Source: Mesorhizobium sp. WSM4313 (lineage in GTDB: Bacteria; Pseudomonadota; Alphaproteobacteria; Rhizobiales; Rhizobiaceae). From it: a stretch of 50,355 bases of DNA. Within the stretch, counting starts at the first letter, position 1, and every line of letters begins with the position of its first letter. The DNA is taken from assembly GCF_002294725.1 (NCBI RefSeq), contig NZ_NSFT01000024.1, positions 1 through 50,355 of the forward strand, written 5' to 3'. Both the position numbers and the translations under genes were made by a program. The notes below the pieces were generated by a model that saw nothing but the letters and a program-made list of their open reading frames with translations, had not been told where the DNA came from and did not search any database. Below are positions 43,150 to 50,355 of this stretch, in pieces.

Positions 43150-44364
43150 ATGACCACCTTCACCCCCTCCACACTCACCGAAACCCTCTCCACCATCCAA
43201 TGGGCAGCCGCCGAGGAAACGCCGCTCGAAATCCTCGGCCATGGCTCGAAGCGCGGCATCGGTCGCCCATTACAGACCGAGCATACGCTCGACTTGTCGC
43301 ACCTCATCGGCGTAACCCTCTACGAACCGGCCGAACTCGTGCTCTCAGCCCGTGCCGGCACGCCACTCGCCGAGATCGAAAAATTGCTTGCCGAAAACGG
43401 CCAGCAATTCGCGTTCGAGCCGATGGACTACGGCCCGTTGCTCGGCGGCGAGCCGGGCCAAGGGGACAAGAACGGCACCATTGGCGGCGTGCTGGCTTCG
43501 AACCTGTCCGGCTCACGCCGCCTCAAGGCAGGTGCGGCGCGCGACCACATCCTCGGCGTCGCCGGCATTTCCGGACGCGGCGAAGCCTTCAAGTCCGGCG
43601 GGCGCGTGGTCAAGAACGTCACCGGCTATGACCTCTCCAAGCTGATGGCCAACAGCTGGGGCACGCTCGCCGTGCTGACCGACGTCACCTTCAAGGTCCT
43701 GCCGGCCGCGGAAACCGAGGTGACCTTGGCCATTCGTGGCCTGCTCGACGATGCCGCCGTGGCCGCCATGGCGCTGGCACTTGGCTCCAGCGCCGAAGTG
43801 TCGAGCGCCGCACATCTGCCGGAGCGGATCGCCGCGAAGGTCGCCGGCGGCAAGCACGGCAGCGACGCCGCGACGCTGTTGCGCGTCGAAGGTTTTGGCC
43901 CTTCGGTCGTCTATCGGATCGAAGCGCTGAAGCAGCTGCTCGGCAAGGCCGGGCCGCTGGAAGAGATCGCCGGCGAGGCCTCGAAAACCATCTGGCGCGA
44001 CATTCGCGACTGCGTGCCTTTCGCCGATGGCGGCACGCGACCGGTTTGGCGTGTCTCGATGGCGCCGTCTGAGGCGCACCACATGGTGATGGCGCTGCGC
44101 ATGCAGGCGGCGGTCGATGCCTTCTACGACTGGCAGGGCGGTCTGGTGTGGCTGTCGATGCGCGAGGACGATCCGGAGGCTGATTTGCTGCGCGGCTTGA
44201 TCCGCAAACATGGCGGCGGCCACGCGACGCTGGTGCGCGCCTCGCCCTCGCATCGCGCCGCGCTGCCGGTGTTCGAACCGCAGCCGCCGCATCTGGCGGC
44301 GCTCTCGGCGCGGCTCAAGGCCGAGTTCGACCCGAAGAACATCCTAAATCCAGGAAGAACTTGA
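43150..44364 (+). CDS. glcE: Glycolate oxidase subunit GlcE
   Basis: This is a 404-residue FAD-binding subunit: LEILGHGSKRGIG near 30, LSARAGTPLAEIEKLLAE, DKNGTIGGVLASNLSGSRRL near 110, GRVVKNVTGYDLSKLMANSWG near 155. It ends DPKNILNPGRT, shortly after the NPGR motif. It forms the glycolate oxidase complex with GlcD and GlcF. The C-terminus is abrupt and the sequence directly beyond is AT-rich foreign-looking DNA, so the last few native codons may have been replaced. No good Shine-Dalgarno is seen before the ATG. Confidence 0.92.
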   Translation: MTTFTPSTLTETLSTIQWAAAEETPLEILGHGSKRGIGRPLQTEHTLDLSHLIGVTLYEPAELVLSARAGTPLAEIEKLLAENGQQFAFEPMDYGPLLGGEPGQGDKNGTIGGVLASNLSGSRRLKAGAARDHILGVAGISGRGEAFKSGGRVVKNVTGYDLSKLMANSWGTLAVLTDVTFKVLPAAETEVTLAIRGLLDDAAVAAMALALGSSAEVSSAAHLPERIAAKVAGGKHGSDAATLLRVEGFGPSVVYRIEALKQLLGKAGPLEEIAGEASKTIWRDIRDCVPFADGGTRPVWRVSMAPSEAHHMVMALRMQAAVDAFYDWQGGLVWLSMREDDPEADLLRGLIRKHGGGHATLVRASPSHRAALPVFEPQPPHLAALSARLKAEFDPKNILNPGRT

Positions 44365-44413
44365 AAATTACAACTCCAGGCTTACAGTGAATGTCCTTGG
44401 GGAGGAATTCAGG

Positions 44414-45085
44414 ATGTTAAATTTATTGTCGCAGCATGAGTTCTGGACAGCTATTACCAGTTTGGCTTGGCCAATTATTGCCTTATTTGCTCTATATAAA
44501 TTTTTGCCGACAATAGATGGATTGCTTAAAAGAGATTCTGTAAGTGTTAAAATTGCTGGGTTTGAATTGAATTCCCAGCAAGTTGTCGACGACATAAGGA
44601 AAAGTATATCGGATATACAGAAGAGAATCTTAGAGATAGAAGGTAATGGTGATTTAGACAGCAGGACTATATTTGAAAGAAATGAAAACATAGAGTTTTA
44701 TGCAAGCCAAGAAATATCAAAGCCATTGCTGTGGGTTGATGATTTTCCTTCAAATAACGCTTTTTTGATTGATGAATTTAGGAAAGGAGGTGTGGATGTG
44801 GTTCTTTCCTTGAGCACTGATGACGCGGTTAAGAGGCTGGAGAACGAAAGTTTTTTTGCGATAATAACGGACCTTGGTAGAAAAGAGGACGGGATTGACA
44901 ATCCTGGCGCTGGCCTCGACCTTATTAGGATCGTAAAAAATAGAAACATAGAGGTGCCGATTTTGGTGTTCGCGGGGCCGCGAGGCATATCAAAGAGGGC
45001 TCAACTGATTGATGCCGGTGCGGAGGTGGTGACGCAATCGGGAGTGGACGTGATCAAGTTCGTCAATAAATACGCGCGCAAATAA
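44414..45085 (+). CDS. AT-rich inserted gene: membrane-anchored receiver-like protein
   Basis: This 223-residue protein has an N-terminal membrane helix (AITSLAWPIIALFALYKFLP, ~11-30), a coiled-coil-prone linker (VVDDIRKSISDIQKRILEIEG) and a C-terminal receiver-like domain: KPLLWVDDFPSNNAFLIDEF, FAIITDLGRKED with an acceptor-type Asp, then VPILVFAGPRG and GAEVVTQSG. The conserved Thr/Ser and Lys of true receivers are missing. The WVDD-x-P-x-NN start with TDLGR recalls receiver-like domains seen beside TIR/caspase-type effectors; that is a resemblance only. An ATG at 44414 with GGGGAGGA upstream decides the start. Base composition (about 35% G+C in the 60 bases from 44461) contrasts sharply with glcE, pointing to horizontal transfer. 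It ends seven bases before glcF. Confidence 0.75.
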   Translation: MLNLLSQHEFWTAITSLAWPIIALFALYKFLPTIDGLLKRDSVSVKIAGFELNSQQVVDDIRKSISDIQKRILEIEGNGDLDSRTIFERNENIEFYASQEISKPLLWVDDFPSNNAFLIDEFRKGGVDVVLSLSTDDAVKRLENESFFAIITDLGRKEDGIDNPGAGLDLIRIVKNRNIEVPILVFAGPRGISKRAQLIDAGAEVVTQSGVDVIKFVNKYARK

Positions 45086-45092
45086 GAACTAA

Positions 45093-46418
45093 ATGCAAAC
45101 CTCTTTTTCTTCCATACAGCTTGCCGACCCGCATGTCGCGGAATCGGAAAAGATCCTGCGCAAATGCGTGCATTGCGGCTTCTGCACCGCCACCTGTCCG
45201 ACCTATGTGACGTTGGGCAACGAACTCGATTCGCCGCGCGGCCGCATCTACCTCATCAAGGACATGCTGGAGAACGGCCGGCCGGCCGACAAGGAGATCG
45301 TCACCCATATCGACCGCTGCCTGTCTTGCCTTGCCTGCATGACGACCTGCCCCTCGGGCGTGAACTACATGCATCTGGTCGACCATGCCCGCGCTCATAT
45401 CCAGGAAACCTACAAGCGCCCGCTGCTCGACCGGCTGACGCGCGCCATGCTAGCCTTCGTGCTGCCTTACCCGAACCGCTTCCGCGCCGCGCTGAAGCTC
45501 GCCGGGTTCGGCCGGCCGTTCATCGGCCTGTTCGAGAAACTGCCGGCGCTGAGGCCGGTGGCGGCCATGCTGAAGCTCGCGCCATCGGCGATCCCGCCGG
45601 CATCGCCGACGGCGAAGCCGGCCACGCATGCCGGGAAAGGCACAAGGCGCGGCCGCGTCGCGATCCTCACCGGCTGCGCGCAGTCCGTGCTCGATCCGGC
45701 GATCAACGAGGCGACCATCTCTTTGCTGACCAGGCTCGGCGTCGAGGTCGTGGTGCCGCAGGGCGAGGGCTGCTGCGGCGCGCTCGTCCATCACATGGGC
45801 CGCGAGCATCAGGCTCTTGCCTCGGCCAGACAGAATGTCGACGCCTGGATGCGCGCCATCGAGCAGGGCGGCCTCGACGCCATTATCATCACCGCATCCG
45901 GCTGCGGCACGACGATCAAGGATTATGGCTTCATGCTCCGCCTCGATCCCGCCTATGCCGAAAAGGCGGCGCGCGTCTCGGCATTGGCCAAAGACATCAC
46001 CGAATACCTCGCCGCGCTCGACCTTCCCGAGCCGGCGCGCAGACCGGGCACGGTCGTCGCGTATCACTCCGCATGCTCGATGCAGCATGGCCAGAAGATC
46101 ACGCGCCAGCCGAAGGAGCTGCTGGCCAAGGCCGGCTTCGTCGTGCGCGAGCCGCGCGAAGGGCATCTGTGCTGTGGCTCGGCCGGCACCTACAACATCC
46201 TGCAACCCGAGATTTCGGCCAAATTGCGCGACCGCAAGGTGAAAAACATCGAGGCGACTGGCGCTTCAGTCGTCGCCACCGGCAACATCGGCTGCATCAC
46301 CCAGATCGCGTCCGCCGCGAAGTTGCCGGTCGTGCACACGATCAAGCTGCTCGACTGGGCCTATGGCGGCCCGAAGCCGGAAGGTGTTTCTGACAGCGGT
46401 TTGATCGCTGCCGAATAA
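45093..46418 (+). CDS. glcF: Glycolate oxidase iron-sulfur subunit GlcF
   Basis: This 441-residue subunit has two 4Fe-4S ferredoxin motifs (CVHCGFCTATCPTY at ~24 and CLSCLACMTTCPSG at ~75) and two cysteine-rich CCG domains (GEGCCGALVHHMG and LCCGSAGTYN). It passes electrons from GlcDE to the quinone pool. The N-terminus MQTSFSSIQLADPHVAESEKIL is native-looking, so the inserted gene upstream did not damage it. Its TAA directly abuts the stop of convergent folD with no base between. Confidence 0.94.
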   Translation: MQTSFSSIQLADPHVAESEKILRKCVHCGFCTATCPTYVTLGNELDSPRGRIYLIKDMLENGRPADKEIVTHIDRCLSCLACMTTCPSGVNYMHLVDHARAHIQETYKRPLLDRLTRAMLAFVLPYPNRFRAALKLAGFGRPFIGLFEKLPALRPVAAMLKLAPSAIPPASPTAKPATHAGKGTRRGRVAILTGCAQSVLDPAINEATISLLTRLGVEVVVPQGEGCCGALVHHMGREHQALASARQNVDAWMRAIEQGGLDAIIITASGCGTTIKDYGFMLRLDPAYAEKAARVSALAKDITEYLAALDLPEPARRPGTVVAYHSACSMQHGQKITRQPKELLAKAGFVVREPREGHLCCGSAGTYNILQPEISAKLRDRKVKNIEATGASVVATGNIGCITQIASAAKLPVVHTIKLLDWAYGGPKPEGVSDSGLIAAE

Positions 46419-47339
46419 TTACTCCGCCGCGAGCTGATCCGCTACCCCATAGGTCGCGCGATAAAGTGCGCGCTGGCGGTTGAGCGCCACCATGGTGTTG
46501 CGCAACAGGATCGCGACCGTGAGCGGGCCGACGCCGCCGGGCACCGGCGTGATCCAGGACGCCACTTCCTTGACGCTGTCGGTGTCGACGTCGCCGACGA
46601 TGCGGCTTTCGCCGTCGGGCCCGACCTCGGAATTGATGCCGATGTCGATGACGGCAGCGCCCGGCTTCACCATGTCGGCTTTGATCAGCCGCGGCTTGCC
46701 GACCGCGACGAACAGCGCATCGGCGCGGCGCGCATGGGCGGCCAGCGATCGCGTCATGTGGTGGCACACCGTCACCGTCGCGCCCTCGCTCATCAGCAGG
46801 AAGGCGATCGGCTTGCCGACGATCTCGGAATGGCCGACGACGACCACTTCGAGCCCCTTGAGCTCGAGGCCGGTCTCCTTCAGCAGTTCGACCGAGGCCG
46901 CCGCCGTGCAGGGCGCCAGGTCGAGCTGGTTGTAGACGATGTTGCCGATCGAGGCCGGATGCATGCCTTCGACGTCCTTCAGCGGATGCACCGCCGCCTG
47001 CAGCGTCTTGATCGGGATATGCGCCGGCACCGGCCGTTGGATGATGATGCCGGTGACGCGCGGGTCGGCATTGAGGCCGTGGATCGCCGCTTCCAGCTCG
47101 CCGGCGGTGATGTCGGCGGAAAAGCGCCGCTCCTCGAAGGAGATGCCGGCAAGGGCTGCCTTGGCGCGCTGGTTGCGCACATAGACATCGACCGCTGCGG
47201 TATCGCCGACGGTGATCGAGACCAGCTTCGGCGGAAAACCTTCGGCCGTGGCGATCGCTGCGTCGTCGCGCACCGAAGCGATGATGCGCTGGGCGACCGG
47301 GCCGCCTTTCAGGTAGCGGCTGTCGTCGGTCCGGGTCAT
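46419..47339 (-). CDS. folD: FolD-type methylenetetrahydrofolate dehydrogenase, active-site variant
   Basis: This 306-residue FolD homologue has GIIIQRPVPAHI, the Rossmann part VVVVGHSEIVGKPIAFLL and the C-terminal WITPVPGGVGPLTVAILLRN. The position of the catalytic lysine (YVASK in Escherichia coli, K54; K56 in human) is occupied by Gln here (VYVRNQRAKA, about 51-60), and the later Asp of KDVDG is Glu (KDVEG). In the human enzyme the Lys-to-Gln change abolishes cyclohydrolase while dehydrogenase activity remains, so this may be a monofunctional NADP dehydrogenase of C1 metabolism. The ATG at 47339 with GAGGTG upstream is preferred over one at 47426. Confidence 0.85.
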   Translation of the reverse strand: MTRTDDSRYLKGGPVAQRIIASVRDDAAIATAEGFPPKLVSITVGDTAAVDVYVRNQRAKAALAGISFEERRFSADITAGELEAAIHGLNADPRVTGIIIQRPVPAHIPIKTLQAAVHPLKDVEGMHPASIGNIVYNQLDLAPCTAAASVELLKETGLELKGLEVVVVGHSEIVGKPIAFLLMSEGATVTVCHHMTRSLAAHARRADALFVAVGKPRLIKADMVKPGAAVIDIGINSEVGPDGESRIVGDVDTDSVKEVASWITPVPGGVGPLTVAILLRNTMVALNRQRALYRATYGVADQLAAE

Positions 47340-47522
47340 GGCTGGCACCTCTGCCTTCTGAGGCAATTCAAGGAAAGGCGCACTGCCGTCCGGAATTGCG
47401 TGACTATCAAGATTTGTGCACTGCAATAGCAGAGGAGCGCCGGGAAATCAGCCCCGGAAACGAAATGCCCTGCTTTCGGGGCGACTTGCCGCCTCATGCA
47501 TCAAAAGAAAGGCTCAAAAACG

Positions 47523-47556
47523 AAAAAGGCAGCGCGGTTTCCCTGCGCTGCCTTTT
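47523..47556. terminator. Bidirectional intrinsic terminator
   Basis: A 12-bp stem AAAAGGCAGCGC/GCGCTGCCTTTT with a 9-base loop has T-runs on both strands. It lies ~145 bases past the L,D-transpeptidase stop (minus strand) and upstream of folD, so it likely ends the transpeptidase transcript. Confidence 0.8.
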
Positions 47557-47700
47557 CGCGACTGGCCGTATCCCCACACGGCCCGTCCCCCGTAAACCCC
47601 TTCGCTGGTTAAAGCACATCCCGCAGGATGGCACTATGACTTGGCTGCAACAGCATCAGACAAAAAGTGCTGCGCCGTCTAACCAGCTGATTCGCTGTGA

Positions 47701-48441
47701 TTATATCACCTCGACCGTCGTTCCGACATTCACGCGCTCGTAAAGGTCGACGACATCTTCGTTGCGCATGCGGATGCAGCCGGAAGACACCGCGCCGCCG
47801 ATCGTCCAGGGCTGGTTGGTGCCGTGTATGCGGTATTCGGTGGTGCCGAGATAGAGCGCGCGCGCGCCGAGCGGGTTCTCGATGCCGCCGGCAAGATAGG
47901 TCGGCAGGTAGCGGCCCTTGGCCGCCTCGCGCTTGATCATCTCCGCGGGCGGGCGCCAGTCCGGCCAGACCTTCTTGTCGGTGATCTTGTGGGTGCCCGA
48001 CCATTCGAAGCCGGGCTTGCCGGTGCCGACGCCGTAGCGGCGCGCCTTGCCGTTCTTCTCGATCAGGAAGAGGAAGTTCTGGTGCGTATCGATCACGATG
48101 GTGCCGGGCTTCGCAGGGCCGTCATAGGCGACTTCCTGCGGCAGGTAGACCGGATTAATCTGCGGCCGCATCACCATGCGCTTGGCCGGCTGCTGCACGG
48201 CCGCCGTCTTCTGCCGGTCGGGCTGCGCCTGAAGCAGGCGCTGCAGCGGCTGCTGCGTTGCCTGCCGCGTCGGGCGCACGATGCCCGGCGCGTGGCCAAG
48301 CTGCAGCACCCAGGGCGCCGAAAGGTCGGGGCTTACCATCACCGGCGGCACGTCGGCATAGCGGTCATTGGCAAGGGAAGTCGTGGCGCCGGCGGCAAGA
48401 ATGGCCACCGCGCCGAGCAGGGAACAAAACGCTGTCTTCAT
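47701..48441 (-). CDS. L,D-transpeptidase (YkuD family)
   Basis: This 246-residue secreted protein has a signal peptide (CSLLGAVAILAAGATTSLA, cleaved near residue 24), a Gln/Pro-rich linker (~55-90) and a YkuD domain from ~110 with the catalytic motif HGTN...SSGCIRM (Cys ~226). It forms 3-3 peptidoglycan cross-links or attaches proteins to peptidoglycan in the periplasm. Rhizobia carry many paralogues. It diverges from tag; the ~200-base gap shows no clear promoter. Confidence 0.93.
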   Translation of the reverse strand: MKTAFCSLLGAVAILAAGATTSLANDRYADVPPVMVSPDLSAPWVLQLGHAPGIVRPTRQATQQPLQRLLQAQPDRQKTAAVQQPAKRMVMRPQINPVYLPQEVAYDGPAKPGTIVIDTHQNFLFLIEKNGKARRYGVGTGKPGFEWSGTHKITDKKVWPDWRPPAEMIKREAAKGRYLPTYLAGGIENPLGARALYLGTTEYRIHGTNQPWTIGGAVSSGCIRMRNEDVVDLYERVNVGTTVEVI

Positions 48442-48639
48442 GGGAACGCACCTTGATCGAACTCATCCGGGGCGGCGAGGGCGCCCTCGGTTTCGCGATC
48501 CTTGGCGCGGAGCGGCAAGCAAAACATGAATCGGAATGCGTAAAATGCCGCTTTGTCAGTAAACCTTTTGGTGTGGTTACCGGCCGGTTCAGGAATCTGG
48601 TAAAGCCACGGTAAAAGCGGCGCTGAAGCGCATTAACGA

Positions 48640-49293
48640 ATGGATCTGCTGACGATGGCGATTGAAAATACCGGCATTCTCGATGGCCCGGACGGCAGGG
48701 CGCGCTGCTTCTGGCACGGCAATTTGCCGGACTACCTCCACTACCACGATCACGAATGGGGCCGGCCAGTGACGGACGATCGCCGGCTGTTCGAAAAGAT
48801 CTGCCTCGAAGGCTTCCAATCGGGCTTGTCGTGGCTGACCATCCTGCGCAAGCGCGAGAATTTCCGCGAGGCCTTCGCCGGTTTCAACTTCAACAAGGTG
48901 GCGGCGTTCACAGACGCGGATGTCGAGCGTCTGCTCGGCAATGCCGGCATCATCCGCCACCGCGGCAAGATCGTGTCGACCATCAACAACGCCAAACGCG
49001 CCCGCGAGATGGTCGACGAGTTCGGCTCGCTTGCCGCCTGGTTCTGGAAGTTCGAGCCGGGTCCGGGCGAGCGGCCCGAAATCGTCGACCTGGCGCATCT
49101 GCGCGCCAACCCGACGACGGCGGTGTCGGTCAGGATATCGAAGGAATTGAAGAAGCGCGGCTGGAGCTTTGTCGGCCCGACCACGGTCTATGCCTTCATG
49201 CAGGCGATGGGCCTGGTCAACGACCATCTCGAAGGCTGCTACTGCCGGGCAGAGGTGGAGAAAGAGCGCAAGACGTTCAAGCGGCCGAAGTAG
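48640..49293 (+). CDS. tag: DNA-3-methyladenine glycosylase I
   Basis: This 217-residue Tag-family base-excision enzyme has CFWHGN and YHDHEWGRP near the N-terminus, FEKICLEGFQSGLSWLTIL (~55), the helix-hairpin region LLGNAGIIRHRGKI, and the C-terminal zinc-ligand block VNDHLEGCYC. It removes 3-methyladenine from alkylated DNA. The ATG at 48640 is used; an ATG five codons later is possible. A long palindromic repeat follows the stop. Confidence 0.94.
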   Translation: MDLLTMAIENTGILDGPDGRARCFWHGNLPDYLHYHDHEWGRPVTDDRRLFEKICLEGFQSGLSWLTILRKRENFREAFAGFNFNKVAAFTDADVERLLGNAGIIRHRGKIVSTINNAKRAREMVDEFGSLAAWFWKFEPGPGERPEIVDLAHLRANPTTAVSVRISKELKKRGWSFVGPTTVYAFMQAMGLVNDHLEGCYCRAEVEKERKTFKRPK

Positions 49294-49302
49294 GGGTGCT
49301 TT

Positions 49303-49456
49303 CTTCCTTCTCCCCTTGTGGGAGAAGGTGGCCGCGAAGCGGCCGGATGAGGGGTGTTCCAGCGGAGTGAGACGCTGGCTTTCCCTGGAGCACCCCTCAT
49401 CAGTCTCGGCGCTAACGCGCCGATCCACCTTCTCCCACAGGGAGAGAAGGAGAAGA
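49303..49456. repeat. Long imperfect palindromic repeat, copy B
   Basis: This is the same element as at 33980-34129: CTTCTCCCC...GGGAGAAGGTGG, then GGATGAGGGGTGTTCCAGCG, then GAGCACCCCTCATCAG, and finally CCACCTTCTCCCACAGGGAG. It fills almost the entire gap between convergent tag and the secreted-protein gene. Confidence 0.85.
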
Positions 49457-49458
49457 GG

Positions 49459-49842
49459 CTACTTCTCGAACCTGCCCTTATGGCCGCTGCCGTTGATGTC
49501 CCAGACCAGACTGGAGCCGGACACCGTCAGCACCAGTCCGCTGAAGCCGCTGTCGTCGGGCGTATGATGCGTGGAGGCGGAGCTGCGGCCTGCCGGGATG
49601 ACCTCGACAGTCGAGCCCTTCCGCACCCAGCAGCCTTTGCCGTACTGGTCGTTGGCGCCATAGGCGAGCGCGAATTCAAAGCTGCCGTCTTTCTTCAACA
49701 GCAGTTCTGAACCGACCTCCATGACGCCGTTCAGGTAATAATGGCCGGCAAGACGGGCATCACCCGCCTGGCAGGCGTTGGCCGCGCTCGTCGCGCCAAC
49801 AGCCAGCGCGCCGGCAAGCGCGCACGCAAATTGCAGATGCAT
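49459..49842 (-). CDS. Small secreted protein of unknown function
   Basis: This 127-residue protein has a signal peptide (HLQFACALAGALAVGATSAANA, cleaved near residue 23) and a beta-rich mature part: HYYLNGVMEVGSELLLKKDG, FEFALAYGANDQYGKGCW, LTVSGSSLVWDINGSG. Two Cys (mature start and GKGCW) could form a disulfide in the periplasm. I recognise no named family. Codon use is like the neighbours. It lies downstream of the next small membrane-protein gene on the same strand. Confidence 0.72.
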   Translation of the reverse strand: MHLQFACALAGALAVGATSAANACQAGDARLAGHYYLNGVMEVGSELLLKKDGSFEFALAYGANDQYGKGCWVRKGSTVEVIPAGRSSASTHHTPDDSGFSGLVLTVSGSSLVWDINGSGHKGRFEK

Positions 49843-49869
49843 GATGATCCCCCGATCGTTGAGTGAAAG

Positions 49870-50106
49870 TCAGACGCTGCCGGCGCCGGCCAGGAACAGC
49901 CCGGCAATGATCGCCGCCACGGCTGCGAAGGCCGGGTAGATCACCAGCAGGCCAGTCACCAACGCGTCGCGCACGGTCGGCTTGCGCGCCTCGGCCGCGA
50001 CCTCGAATGGCCCGGCCGGCTGCTGGGCCGGCTTGAGCATAAAGCCGCCGGCAGGCCGCAGCCTGGCCGATGTGCCGCTCTCGATAATGTCGTTAGCCGT
50101 CGTCAT
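49870..50106 (-). CDS. Small single-pass membrane protein
   Basis: This is a 78-residue protein with a polar N-terminal half (SGTSARLRPAGGFMLKPAQQ) and one hydrophobic helix (ALVTGLLVIYPAFAAVAAIIAGLFLAG, ~48-74) near the C-terminus. No family is recognised. It lies 27 bases upstream of the secreted-protein gene on the same strand, so they may be co-transcribed. Confidence 0.6.
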   Translation of the reverse strand: MTTANDIIESGTSARLRPAGGFMLKPAQQPAGPFEVAAEARKPTVRDALVTGLLVIYPAFAAVAAIIAGLFLAGAGSV

Positions 50107-50355
50107 GGTCCCCGAACCCTTGTTTTGACGCGCTTTATGGTCGCCGATTGTGTCGGCAGCATGCCGCGCCGACGGCGGAATTGTTTCGTTTTTGGCGTGG
50201 TTTGTTTCAGTTTTCCTTCTCCCCTTGTGGGCCTGTTGCGCAGTTAGCGAGAACAGGCTCGCAGAGGGGTTTTGACCGCGAAGTGTGTTGTGCTTGGTGG
50301 GCGATTTGGCCTTGGGGTTGAGTTTGATGGTGGCGGTGCGGCCCCTAGGCCGGTA
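50107..50355. other. Window-end intergenic region with a truncated repeat
   Basis: CTTCTCCCCTTGTGGG at 50215-50230 is the first ~16-20 bases of the long palindromic repeat, cut off abruptly. After it, GCCTGTT and AACAGGC (50231-50258) can pair. No convincing gene is seen up to the window edge. Confidence 0.55.

Noticed and set aside
47340..47522. Riboswitch in the folD leader
   Set aside because: Some hairpins are possible, but nothing matches the tetrahydrofolate, SAM or other riboswitch cores I know.

Overview
The window reads as ordinary chromosomal DNA of a high-G+C alphaproteobacterium of the Rhizobiales, most likely Mesorhizobium or a close relative. The reasons are a DUF768 protein, the acetoacetyl-CoA synthetase / CbrA kinase / phasin gene order known from Sinorhizobium, an isocitrate lyase beside an XRE-type RamB/ScfR-like regulator, rhizobial intergenic palindromes, and an RNA of the alphaproteobacterial 'CCUCCUCCC' (mmgR / alpha-r14) family. 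There are no rRNA genes, prophages, recognisable IS elements or CRISPR arrays. One tRNA (His) is present. The genus call is inference.

Layout. 1-450: a frameshifted four-helix-bundle gene between two inverted arrays of an 8-bp repeat. 447-1883: a PuuA-type glutamine synthetase-like gene. 1962-3760: a translationally coupled pair, a nicotianamine-synthase-like SAM enzyme and a TupA-like ATP-grasp ligase, the most plausible undescribed biosynthetic unit here. 3842-5016: a HAD hydrolase and a degenerate receiver protein. 5242-8523: aceA, a small follower gene and a divergent RamB/ScfR-like regulator. 8685-14199: a DMT transporter and the potFGHI putrescine ABC transporter. 14237-23754: AsmA, acetoacetyl-CoA synthetase, a candidate sRNA, the cell-cycle kinase CbrA with a perfect CtrA box, a phasin, a three-hairpin CCUCCUCCC sRNA and tRNA-His. 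23974-30713: DUF768, a DmpA-type peptidase, xseA, a GGDEF-EAL protein, and a LysR gene divergent from a DUF1127 gene that is followed by C-rich-loop hairpins. 30899-37700: HicAB, a DUF937 protein with tandem motifs, gshA, rsmE, a Cys/His-rich unknown, a glutamine amidotransferase, an unannotated 46-codon ORF and a PPP-type phosphatase. 37731-46418: 2-hydroxyacid oxidation, with lldD and its FadR-type regulator, DUF3422, and glcD, glcE and glcF. 46419-50355: a FolD variant, an L,D-transpeptidase, tag, two small envelope proteins and repeats.

How the parts work together. Carbon storage and C2/C3 use recur through the window: aceA, acetoacetyl-CoA synthetase, phasin, L-lactate dehydrogenase and glycolate oxidase. 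The intergenic regions upstream of lldR and upstream of glcD share an operator-like sequence with the same spacing, so one FadR-type regulator may control both. Polyamine uptake (potFGHI) and gamma-glutamylation (PuuA-like) are both here but are separated by about 8 kb. The glc operon is interrupted twice: by a long palindrome between glcD and glcE, and by a conspicuously AT-rich gene for a membrane-anchored receiver-like protein between glcE and glcF, which looks horizontally acquired.

All calls come from reading the sequence and translations by eye. No database search was run.
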